Made by a program: the position numbers and the translations under genes. A model generated the notes under the pieces. It was given only the letters and a program-made list of their open reading frames with translations, did not search any database and was not told where the DNA came from. Below, in pieces: positions 5,883 through 12,514 of a stretch of DNA of 13,615 bases. Within the stretch, counting starts at the first letter, position 1, and each line of letters opens with the position of its first letter. Source of the DNA: DAOMNN01 sp964404505 (GTDB lineage Bacteria > Pseudomonadota > Gammaproteobacteria > Burkholderiales > Rhodocyclaceae); assembly GCA_964404505.1 (NCBI GenBank), contig CAYOKH010000048.1:1-13615 (forward strand), written 5' to 3'.

Positions 5883-8183
5883 TCAGAGGGACGCATAGCG
5901 CTTGCGCAGGCGTTGGCGGACGACTTCTGCCGCGGTATTCAACAGGAAGGTGAAGCCCAGCAGGACCAGCGCCGACAGGAACAGCACCCGGAAGTGGGTG
6001 GATCCAACCGCGGTCTCGGGCAGTTCGACCGCGATATTGGCGGCGAGCGTGCGCATGCCTTCGAACATGTTGAAATTCACGATCGGACTGTTGCCCGAAG
6101 CCATCAGGACGATCATGGTCTCTCCGACCGCACGGCCGAAGCCAATCATGACCGCCGAAAAGATGCCGGGGCTGGCGGTCAGCAGAACCACGCCCATCAC
6201 CGTCTGCCACGGCGTCGCGCCCAGCGCCAGCGACCCCTGCGTAAGGTGGCGCGGAACGTTGAACACGGCATCCTCCGCGATCGAGAAGATCGTGGGAATG
6301 ACCGCAAAGCCCATCGCTATGCCCACGATAAGTGCGTTGCGCTGGTCGTAGGGGATGCCCACGTCCGTGAGCCACTGGCGCATCGAGCCATTGAAAAAAG
6401 TCACCTCGATCCATGGACTGGAGCTGACGGCAACCCACCCCAGAACGAGTACCACGGGAACCAGCATTGCCGCTTCCCATCCCCCCGGCACCGCGTTGCG
6501 GACTGTCGCAGGCATGCGGCTCCAGACGTATCCCCACAGAACGACGCCGACCGGGATCAGGACCAGGCACGTGACGAGAATCGGCAGATTGTTCTCGATA
6601 TAGGGCGCGAGCCAGATCCCCGCCAGAAAGCCCAGAATCACCGTCGGGAGCGCCTCCATCAGCTCGATCGAGGGCTTGATGATCTTGCGCATCGGGGCGG
6701 ACATGAAGTAGGCGGTGTAGATGGCGCCCATGATGGCAAGCGGCGTCGCGAGCAGCATTGCGAAAAGGGCGGCCTTCAGCGTCCCGATCGAAAGGGGAAC
6801 GAGGCTCAGCTTGGATTCGAAGGCATCGTCTCCCGAGGACGACTGCCAGATGTATTCGGGTTGCGAACGCCCTTCATACCAGACCTTGCTCCACAACCCA
6901 CTCAACGAGGTCTGCGGATGCGGGTTGTAGATGTTCAGGATCTTCAGCACGTTCGCCTCGGAACCTTCGACCAGGGCCATGCTGTTGATCGGGGAGATGG
7001 CCAGACGCCCCACCGTCCCATCGACGACCGGCAACTGCTTCAGCGTCACGCTCGAGGTCGCATAGTGCAAGCCGACACTTCCACCCGCGTCCCCCGCCAG
7101 GAATCCCTTGCGGCTGTGCTCCGGATCGATGAAGGTGATCGCAGCCGGGTGGCTCCTGAAGCCGCGGATGCGGGTGAGATTGGTCACCCCTCGCTCATCG
7201 CTCCTGACCAGGAACCACTGCGCCAGGCTGCCGTCCGACCCGCCGACGATGAGCGAGCGCGCACCGACCAGAAATTCGGCCGCAGTCACGGTCACGCCGT
7301 CTGGGACCAGATCGACGGTTTCCACCAGGGCCGGATCGGTGGGGGAGACGATGTCGAAGTGATACAGCCGCCCCTCGTCGTCGATCGCGAACAGATTGCG
7401 CAGAGACTCGTTGACCAGAAGCTGGCTCACCGGCCGTCCGATCGAGGGCAGCTCATGGTCCTGCCGCTCGATCCTCGTTTCGCCGGTAAACATGTTGGTG
7501 GCCGTGCTGAACAGCGCCATCGAGATCGCTCCTTCACGGGTGCCCGCGGCCACCACATAGCCCCCGCGGCCGTCCACCACGTGCAGCGCCGAATACTCCG
7601 TCGCTCCGCCCGCACCCAGGCTGATCGGTTCGTCCCCCAGGGGATAGTCGAGCCGCGGCGTGATCACACGGACGCCGTCCGGATAGCTCAGGTCATATTC
7701 GACGCGGACCGGAAGAATGGAACCGTCGGAGAAGCCATAGACCATCAGCCGCTTGCGGCTTTCCGATCGCCCGAAGGCAGTCACGACGGCACCCTCCGCC
7801 ATCGGGACGAGCTGTTGCGACAGGATATGTCCGCTACGCGCCTGGAAGAACGTGATCGTCCCGGAGTCGGAGAAACGACCACCGACCTCCTCGAAGCGGT
7901 CGACGGTAAGGAGGAGAGTCTCCCCTTCATCTTCGGACGCCACCGCATACTCGCCGACGACCTCGACGCGTACCGGCTTCAGAAGGGGCAGTGTCTCGTA
8001 GAAGAGATACAGGAATATCAGCGCCAGAGCGAAAATGACACCGATGCCGCCGATACCGACGCCATAGCGGGACAAGCGGTCATGCATTCGCCGCGTCCCG
8101 CGCAGCTTTTCCCTCCTCTGCGGGCTCGGCAGCAGGGATTCGCGCGGACTTGCGGTGCCTGGCGTGATCGCTGACATCTTCAT
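5883..8183 (-). CDS. pstC: Phosphate ABC transporter permease PstC, long form with propeller-like periplasmic domain
   Basis: 766 residues, more than twice classical PstC (~320). A basic cytoplasmic N-terminus (1-40) precedes TM1 (about 41-63). Residues ~70-420 form a soluble, beta-rich region with repeated segments such as GFSDGSILPV, AIDDEGRLYHFD and GGSDGSLAQWF. The G-x-D-G-x-hydrophobic spacing suggests a beta-propeller, probably periplasmic. The permease core follows from about 463 to 752. The EAA loop is at about 636-674 (AEDAV, then GSLALGAT), and GRAVGET (683-689) is typical of PstC. Similar long PstC proteins occur in Pseudomonas-like bacteria. ATG 8183 has only a weak GGGA before it; ATG 8087 (Met33) is an alternative that keeps TM1. 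It pairs with PstA to form the channel. Confidence 0.95.
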   Translation of the reverse strand: MKMSAITPGTASPRESLLPSPQRREKLRGTRRMHDRLSRYGVGIGGIGVIFALALIFLYLFYETLPLLKPVRVEVVGEYAVASEDEGETLLLTVDRFEEVGGRFSDSGTITFFQARSGHILSQQLVPMAEGAVVTAFGRSESRKRLMVYGFSDGSILPVRVEYDLSYPDGVRVITPRLDYPLGDEPISLGAGGATEYSALHVVDGRGGYVVAAGTREGAISMALFSTATNMFTGETRIERQDHELPSIGRPVSQLLVNESLRNLFAIDDEGRLYHFDIVSPTDPALVETVDLVPDGVTVTAAEFLVGARSLIVGGSDGSLAQWFLVRSDERGVTNLTRIRGFRSHPAAITFIDPEHSRKGFLAGDAGGSVGLHYATSSVTLKQLPVVDGTVGRLAISPINSMALVEGSEANVLKILNIYNPHPQTSLSGLWSKVWYEGRSQPEYIWQSSSGDDAFESKLSLVPLSIGTLKAALFAMLLATPLAIMGAIYTAYFMSAPMRKIIKPSIELMEALPTVILGFLAGIWLAPYIENNLPILVTCLVLIPVGVVLWGYVWSRMPATVRNAVPGGWEAAMLVPVVLVLGWVAVSSSPWIEVTFFNGSMRQWLTDVGIPYDQRNALIVGIAMGFAVIPTIFSIAEDAVFNVPRHLTQGSLALGATPWQTVMGVVLLTASPGIFSAVMIGFGRAVGETMIVLMASGNSPIVNFNMFEGMRTLAANIAVELPETAVGSTHFRVLFLSALVLLGFTFLLNTAAEVVRQRLRKRYASL

Positions 8184-8208
8184 TCATTCCCGGGTGCCAT
8201 CAACGGGC

Positions 8209-8223
8209 AGGAGAAGCGCTCCT
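8209..8223 (-). other. Intercistronic hairpin between pstS and pstC (distal)
   Basis: AGGAG (8209-8213), a 5-nt loop and CTCCT (8219-8223) form a 5-bp stem in the pstS-pstC spacer, 26 bp before the pstC start. There is no T-tract after it on the minus strand, so it is not a complete terminator. It may protect the pstS message from 3' exonucleases. Confidence 0.35.
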
Positions 8224-8242
8224 TCATCGACAAGCAGGAGTC

Positions 8243-8258
8243 CGCCGCATCCGCGGCG
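8243..8258 (-). other. Intercistronic GC hairpin just after pstS
   Basis: CGCCGC (8243-8248), a 4-nt loop and GCGGCG (8253-8258) make a perfect GC-only 6-bp stem 28 bp after the pstS stop. No U-tract follows. Such structures often lie after binding-protein genes, which must be expressed above their permeases; its role here is inferred from position. Confidence 0.45.
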
Positions 8259-8285
8259 AAGCCCCCTGATCATCGCAACAGCCAC

Positions 8286-9260
8286 TTATTGCAGGCCCTT
8301 TTCATTTCGAAAGCGCTCAGCCACGGTCGCCGGCAGGGTCACGTAACCGTCCTTGTGCACCACTTCCTGGCCTTCCTTGGACAGGACCATGCGGAAGAAC
8401 TCCCGCTCGAGCGGATTCCAGCCAGTGTTCGGGTTGGCGTTGGCATACACATACAGGAAGCGCGCAAGCGGATACGTGCCCGCGACCGCGTTCTCGCCGG
8501 CGGGCTCGACCAGCTTGCCCCCATGATCCTTAGAGAGCGGAATCGCACGCACGCCCGAGGTCTTGTAGCCGATGCCCGAGTAGCCGATACCGTTTATGGT
8601 CTGCTCGACACCACGCACGACCGCCGATGAGCCCGGCTGCTCGTTGATCGTCGACTTGAAGTCGCCGCCACACAGCGCGTTTTCCTTGAAATAGCCGTAG
8701 GTACCGGACACCGCGTTGCGGCTGTAAAGCGTGATGTCGCGGTTGGCCCACGCACCGGTCAGGCCGACCTGACCCCAGGTCGTGATGTCTTCCTTGTAGC
8801 CGCAGGCGCGGGTCGCGGAGAAGATTGCGTCGACCTGCGGAAGCGAAAGCCCTTCGATGGGGTTGTCCTTGTTGACATAGACGGCCAGCATGTCGATCGC
8901 GACCGGCACTTCGACCGGTGCGTAGCCGTGCTTGTCCTCGAACGCACGGATCTCGGAGGACTTCATTGCACGACTCATCGGCCCGAGGTTGGCCGTACCT
9001 TCGACGAGTGCCGGGGGTGCGGTGGAGGAACCTGCACCCTGGATCTGGATATTGACGTTGGGGTAGAACTTTGCGAACTCCTCGGCCCACAGCGTCATCT
9101 GATTGTTCAGCGTATCGGAACCGATGGACGTCAGATTGCCTGAAATTCCCGATACACGCTCGTAGCCCGGCAGGTTCGCATCCACCTGCGCGAACGCGCC
9201 TCCGGCGGAAAGGCCGAAGGCGGCGGCAATGCCCAGGACCAGGGGTTTCTTCAGCATCAT
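8286..9260 (-). CDS. pstS: Periplasmic phosphate-binding protein PstS
   Basis: 324 residues; binds inorganic phosphate in the periplasm and delivers it to PstC-PstA. The Sec signal peptide is MMLKKPLVLG plus a hydrophobic core, with cleavage expected after AFA (22-24). Phosphate-site motifs of the family are visible: SIGSDTL (45-51), the GAGSSTAP loop (75-82), SRAMKSSE (96-103) and the SRNAVSGTYGYF segment (180-191). Cys153 and Cys197 could form a disulfide. ATG 9260 is chosen because GAGGAAG lies just upstream; the frame extends to a TTG at 9275, and ATG 9257 is the second Met of the pair. It lies 127 bp after glmM, downstream of a Pho box, and is the first gene of the pst transcript. Confidence 0.97.
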   Translation of the reverse strand: MMLKKPLVLGIAAAFGLSAGGAFAQVDANLPGYERVSGISGNLTSIGSDTLNNQMTLWAEEFAKFYPNVNIQIQGAGSSTAPPALVEGTANLGPMSRAMKSSEIRAFEDKHGYAPVEVPVAIDMLAVYVNKDNPIEGLSLPQVDAIFSATRACGYKEDITTWGQVGLTGAWANRDITLYSRNAVSGTYGYFKENALCGGDFKSTINEQPGSSAVVRGVEQTINGIGYSGIGYKTSGVRAIPLSKDHGGKLVEPAGENAVAGTYPLARFLYVYANANPNTGWNPLEREFFRMVLSKEGQEVVHKDGYVTLPATVAERFRNEKGLQ

Positions 9261-9298
9261 GTCGATCTTCCTCAAGTGAGTGTGATGTCCACGAACCC

Positions 9299-9318
9299 GG
9301 CATGCTCCGGTGCATGCC
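9299..9318 (-). other. Perfect 7-bp hairpin in the pstS leader
   Basis: GGCATGC (9299-9305), a six-base loop and GCATGCC (9312-9318) form a stem-loop between the predicted pstS transcription start and the ribosome-binding site. No T-tract follows on the minus strand, so termination of the glmM transcript here would not be of the standard type. It may stabilise the leader or bind a regulator. Confidence 0.5.
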
Positions 9319-9334
9319 TGACTTCGAGGACTGC

Positions 9335-9368
9335 ATTCTCACGCCCGCAAGTTACAGAAAGATGACAC
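9335..9368 (-). promoter_or_regulatory. Pho box and -10 element of the pstS promoter
   Basis: On the minus strand 9368-9351 reads GTGTCATCTTTCTGTAAC. It fits the PhoB-box consensus (CTGTCAT, 4-nt A/T linker, CTGTMAY) at 15 of 18 positions; both half-sites are nearly perfect. Ten bases further on is GAGAAT (9340-9335), a fair -10 hexamer at the distance normal for class II PhoB promoters, where the box replaces the -35. Transcription would start near 9328, leaving a leader of about 68 nt. PhoB activation under phosphate limitation is inferred from this match and from the pst genes downstream. Confidence 0.8.
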
Positions 9369-9387
9369 CATTGATTCGGGCCTCCGC

Positions 9388-10740
9388 TCAGCCCGCTGCG
9401 TCCCCGGCCGAGTCGGCGATCATGCGTGCAAGTCGCTCCACCTGTCCGGCGACACGCCCCTCCACCATGACGCGCAGGAGCGGTTCGGTGCCCGACGGAC
9501 GCAGCAACACGCGGCCGCTTTCACCAAGCTCGCACTCCGCCGCGCTCCTGGCCTCTTCGATACCCGGATCGGCCTCCCAGTCGAAACCCGCGGGAATAGG
9601 CACGTTGATGAGTCTCTGGGGATAGAAAGCGAGATCGGCACAGGCCTGCCCAAGCGTCTGGTCACGCTGCTTGAGGGCCGAGAGCACCTGCAGGGCCGAC
9701 ACGATGCCGTCACCGGTCGTGTGACAATCGAGGCAGATGATGTGTCCGGAGTTCTCGCCTCCGAGCTTCCATCCCCGTTCCTGCAGCAGTTCCAGAACGT
9801 AGCGATCGCCCACCCTTGCGCGCGCGAAGGGCACACCGAGCCGCCCGATTGCATGCTCGAAGCCGAGATTGCTCATCAGGGTACCGACCACCCCATCGAG
9901 TCGTCCGGTGGCTTGGCGTGCGGATGCGATAACGTACAGCAGCTTGTCGCCGTCATAGATCTCGCCCTCGGAGTCCGCCATGATCAGACGGTCGCCATCG
10001 CCGTCCAGCGCAATGCCCAGATCCGCATTGTTCGCCAGAACGGCCCGACGCAGACTCTCGGGGCGCGTCGCACCCACTTCGTCATTGATGTTGATTCCGT
10101 TGGGGTCGACGCCGACCGGGAAAACTTCGGCACCGAGTTCGTGAAACACGCTCGGCGCAATGTGGTAGGCCGCACCATGCGCGCAGTCGAGCGCAATCCT
10201 GAGACCGCGCAGATCCAGGTCGTTGGGAAAGGTGCTCTTGCAGAACTCGATATACCGGCCGGCCGCATCCTCGATGCGCCGTGCCTTGCCGAGCCGGGCA
10301 GAATCGACGCAGCCCATCGGCTTGTCGACCCATTCCTCGATCTCCAGCTCGACCTCGTCGGGCAACTTGGCCCCATCCGCCGAAAAGAATTTGATCCCAT
10401 TGTCGAAGAAGGGATTGTGCGACGCCGAGATCACGACGCCGGCCTGAAGCCGCAGTGCGCGGGTGAGATAGGCGACCGCGGGAGTCGGCATGGGTCCGGC
10501 AAGCATGACGTCGACACCGGCAGCCGCGAATCCCGCCTCGAGTGCCGCCTCCAGCATGTAACCGGAGATTCGGGTGTCCTTGCCGATCAGGACCGCGGGA
10601 TGCTCACCGCGGGGAAGATTCTCGCGGCGGACCAGGGACAGGCCGGCGGCATAACCTAGCCGCATGACGAACTCAGGTGTGATCGGAGCTTCACCGACCA
10701 GTCCGCGCACGCCATCCGTGCCGAAATACTTACGTGCCAT
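9388..10740 (-). CDS. glmM: Phosphoglucosamine mutase GlmM
   Basis: 450 residues, the normal family length. Converts glucosamine-6-phosphate to glucosamine-1-phosphate in the UDP-N-acetylglucosamine pathway that feeds peptidoglycan and LPS. The N-terminus RKYFGTDGVRG is diagnostic. The catalytic phosphoserine is Ser107 in ISASHNP (104-110), the Mg-binding loop is DGDGDR (246-251), the sugar loop is GGENSGH (327-333) and the phosphate loop is RPSGTEP (414-420). ATG 10740 has a modest GGAAG upstream. It starts 27 bp after folP on the same strand, matching the usual folP-glmM pairing, so the two are probably one operon. Confidence 0.98.
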   Translation of the reverse strand: MARKYFGTDGVRGLVGEAPITPEFVMRLGYAAGLSLVRRENLPRGEHPAVLIGKDTRISGYMLEAALEAGFAAAGVDVMLAGPMPTPAVAYLTRALRLQAGVVISASHNPFFDNGIKFFSADGAKLPDEVELEIEEWVDKPMGCVDSARLGKARRIEDAAGRYIEFCKSTFPNDLDLRGLRIALDCAHGAAYHIAPSVFHELGAEVFPVGVDPNGININDEVGATRPESLRRAVLANNADLGIALDGDGDRLIMADSEGEIYDGDKLLYVIASARQATGRLDGVVGTLMSNLGFEHAIGRLGVPFARARVGDRYVLELLQERGWKLGGENSGHIICLDCHTTGDGIVSALQVLSALKQRDQTLGQACADLAFYPQRLINVPIPAGFDWEADPGIEEARSAAECELGESGRVLLRPSGTEPLLRVMVEGRVAGQVERLARMIADSAGDAAG

Positions 10741-10767
10741 GATGCTTCCGAAAATTGAAAGTAGTGA

Positions 10768-11640
10768 TTATGACACCAAGCAGTCGCGCCGATCCGCGCA
10801 GTGGACCGCATTCCATACGGCGAACGCATCTTTCGTCGCAGCAACGTCATGGACGCGAACGATGCGTGCGCCGAGACCGACGGCGAGCAGGGCTGCGGCA
10901 ACGCTGGCAATGGTGCGTTGATCGACGGGGCGACCGGTGATTGTGCCCAGCATGGATTTCCTCGACATGCCGACCAGCACCGGAAACCCCGATTCAAGGA
11001 GTTCCGGGATTCCACGCAACAACTCGAGATTGTGCTCCAGCGTCTTGCCGAAGCCGAAACCGGGATCGATCACAATACGCTCAGGCGCGACCCCGGCCGT
11101 CGCAAGTGCGGCAACCCGCTCGGCCAGGAATGCGCCGACTTCAGCCACGACGTCGTCGTATTGGGGCATGCTCTGCATCGTCCGCGGCTCACCGCGCATA
11201 TGCATCACGCACAGCGCCGCCTCCGAGCCGGCAACTGCCTCGACCGCCGATTCTGCGCGGAATGCATTGATGTCGTTGATCATGGAGGCCCCGGCGTCGA
11301 TCGCCGCGCGCATCACCGCCGGCTTGACCGTGTCAACCGATACCGGTATCGGCCACGACGCCAGGCGCTCGAGCAGAGGCAGGATCCGGTCGAGTTCTTC
11401 GTGCTCCGCAACGGGATCGGCACCCGGACGCGAGGATTCGCCACCGATGTCGAGCATGTCCGCCCCCGCCTCTGCCGCAGCCTCGGCGCGTGCAATCGCC
11501 CCATCGAGATTCCGGTCCAGACCGTCCCCGGAGAACGAATCAGGTGTCAGGTTGACGATCGCCATGATTCTGGGCATGGACAAGTCCAGCCGGAAACGAC
11601 CACATCGGAGCACGCGTGCATTTGCGTCCATCGCACTCAT
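10768..11640 (-). CDS. folP: Dihydropteroate synthase
   Basis: 290 residues. Condenses p-aminobenzoate with dihydropterin pyrophosphate in folate synthesis; the sulfonamide target. Family motifs appear in order: IMAIVNLTPDSFSGDG (25-40), DIGGESSRPGA (64-74), SVDT (101-104), INDINAF (121-127), IDPGFGFGKT (191-200), GMSRKSMLG (224-232) and the C-terminal RVHD (262-265). ATG 11640 is chosen because GGAGG lies 5 nt upstream; ATG 11631 and a TTG at 11652 are less likely starts. Its promoter must lie in or beyond the scaffold gap region, because a terminator and a convergent gene separate it from ftsH. Confidence 0.97.
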   Translation of the reverse strand: MSAMDANARVLRCGRFRLDLSMPRIMAIVNLTPDSFSGDGLDRNLDGAIARAEAAAEAGADMLDIGGESSRPGADPVAEHEELDRILPLLERLASWPIPVSVDTVKPAVMRAAIDAGASMINDINAFRAESAVEAVAGSEAALCVMHMRGEPRTMQSMPQYDDVVAEVGAFLAERVAALATAGVAPERIVIDPGFGFGKTLEHNLELLRGIPELLESGFPVLVGMSRKSMLGTITGRPVDQRTIASVAAALLAVGLGARIVRVHDVAATKDAFAVWNAVHCADRRDCLVS

Positions 11641-11682
11641 CCAATCCTCCAAGTGTCCGCGTCCGGTTAGTCCAGACCGAAC

Positions 11683-11816
11683 GAATTACCCGAATGAATN
11701 NNNNNNNNNNNNNNNNNNNNNNNNNNNNNNNNNNNNNNNNNNNNNNNNNNNNNNNNNNNNNNNNNNNNNNNNNNNNNNNNNNNNNNNNNNNNNNNNNNNG
11801 AATTACCCGAATGAAT
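11683..11816. repeat. 17-bp identical ends flanking the scaffold gap
   Basis: GAATTACCCGAATGAAT occurs at 11683-11699 and again at 11800-11816, exactly abutting the N run on both sides. The left copy also contains an imperfect tandem repeat: CCGAACGAAT (11677-11686) and CCGAATGAAT (11690-11699), period 13. This is either a contig overlap left unmerged or the two edges of a collapsed short tandem array. Confidence 0.85.
11700..11799. other. Scaffold gap (100 N)
   Basis: Exactly 100 undetermined bases, a common placeholder length for a gap of unknown size. It falls between the folP start and the plus-strand orphan gene, in the probable folP promoter region. Open frames running through the N run have no meaning. 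Confidence 0.99.
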
Positions 11817-11845
11817 CCAGCTCGACAATCCGTTACATATTCGAA

Positions 11846-11873
11846 TTGATTGGCATCGCAAACCGGCCATAAT
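11846..11873 (+). promoter_or_regulatory. Candidate sigma70-type promoter for the orphan plus-strand gene
   Basis: TTGATT (11846-11851) and CATAAT (11868-11873) are separated by 16 bp in a locally AT-rich patch within GC-rich DNA. Transcription would begin near 11880 and give a leader of about 180 nt before ATG 12058. The -10 matches the consensus at 5 of 6 positions and the -35 at 4 of 6. Confidence 0.45.
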
Positions 11874-11921
11874 TAAAGTTCGACAGTGGCGTCAAGACAA
11901 ACGCGCCGAAGTGCCGGATGC

Positions 11922-12007
11922 GAGGGTCGCAAGAACCCTCATATTCCACCCGGGTTGCCTCCCACGTCGTCCGCGCGATCCCATTGCAAGCTCGCCGTTT
12001 CGCTTGC
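11922..12007 (+). other. Structured leader: two hairpins before the orphan gene
   Basis: GAGGGT (11922-11927) pairs with ACCCTC (11935-11940) across a 7-nt loop. GCAAGC (11986-11991) pairs with GCTTGC (12002-12007) across a 10-nt loop. An 8-bp palindrome ACCCGGGT sits between them (11948-11955). No known riboswitch class was recognised. The wider interval 11817-12057 has no other gene I can support. Confidence 0.35.
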
Positions 12008-12057
12008 CAGGCCCGCCGGATTGTCGCTGGAGGCAGATGGGTCCAGGAGGAGAACTC

Positions 12058-12423
12058 ATGAGAAAGACAGGAAAGGTGGCAACCTGGCTGGAAATGGTCG
12101 CCGCCCCTCATTCGCACGACAGGAACGTCAAGTTGCGCGTCCATCCGGTTCAAGAGCCCGAGGAACACGGCGATGGACCCCGGGATCAGTGCTACGCGAT
12201 TTCGGTAGATGGGCGCTGGTTGCATTCCGGTCAGGGGTGCCTTACGGTCCTGCAGGGTCCAAAGGCCGTGGAACGCTTCATGCGGCTGATAAACATGCCC
12301 CGGTATGAACATGGAGAGCCTGCAACATTCAAGGTCGATTGCGGCAAGAACACGCACTGCATCGCAATCGGTCCGGACCAGTCACTTTACGGATGCGCCT
12401 GCCCCCCTCACAGCCCTTCATAG
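12058..12423 (+). CDS. Orphan hypothetical Cys/His-rich small protein
   Basis: 121 residues, family not recognised. No signal peptide or membrane helix is apparent. Six cysteines (45, 61, 95, 101, 113, 115) are mostly C-terminal, in the order C-x5-C-x11-C-x-C, with His at 100 and 118. A metal site or disulfides are possible, but no named motif fits. The middle part (DQCYAISVDGRWLHSGQGCLTV in two pieces around residues 43-64) looks like beta strands. Start ATG 12058 has a near-ideal AGGAGG (12045-12050) with a 7-nt spacer. An in-frame ATG at 12037 also has GGAGG before it, but only 3 nt away. The gene ends 46 bp before a strong terminator that it shares with convergent ftsH. These expression signals support a real gene despite the unknown function. 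Confidence 0.72.
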   Translation: MRKTGKVATWLEMVAAPHSHDRNVKLRVHPVQEPEEHGDGPRDQCYAISVDGRWLHSGQGCLTVLQGPKAVERFMRLINMPRYEHGEPATFKVDCGKNTHCIAIGPDQSLYGCACPPHSPS

Positions 12424-12469
12424 CCAGACGTACTCCGACGCATTCAGCGTCAGCGTTCCGTACGTGTCA

Positions 12470-12500
12470 CGAAAAGACCGGCTGAATGCCGGTCTTTTCG
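12470..12500. terminator. Bidirectional rho-independent terminator
   Basis: CGAAAAGACCGGC (12470-12482), a 5-nt loop and GCCGGTCTTTTCG (12488-12500) make a perfect 13-bp inverted repeat. The inner stem is GC-rich and the outer part is an A-tract/T-tract, so U-runs follow the stem in both directions. It lies between the convergent orphan gene and ftsH and should end both transcripts. Confidence 0.92.
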
Positions 12501-12514
12501 ATTCCTGCTTCTGA

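Noticed and set aside
4240..5898. 552-codon open frame on the plus strand, opposite pstA
   Set aside because: Antisense shadow of pstA with the same biased composition and no recognisable motif.
5860..6570. Upstream extension of the pstA frame by about 237 codons
   Set aside because: It overlaps the in-frame coding end of pstC, is low-complexity Arg/Gly-rich, and the true start at 5859 has a strong GGAGGT site.
5829..8174. 781-codon open frame on the plus strand, opposite pstC
   Set aside because: It is the antisense shadow of pstC in GC-rich DNA. The translation is rich in Arg, Gln, Asp and His with no domain pattern, while the minus strand encodes a clear PstC.
11667..11870. Open frames reading through the N run
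   Set aside because: They exist only because N codons are not read as stops.
11833..12357. 174-codon minus-strand frame opposite the orphan Cys/His-rich gene
   Set aside because: No ribosome site was found and the composition is mixed. The plus-strand gene has AGGAGG, a promoter candidate and a terminator.
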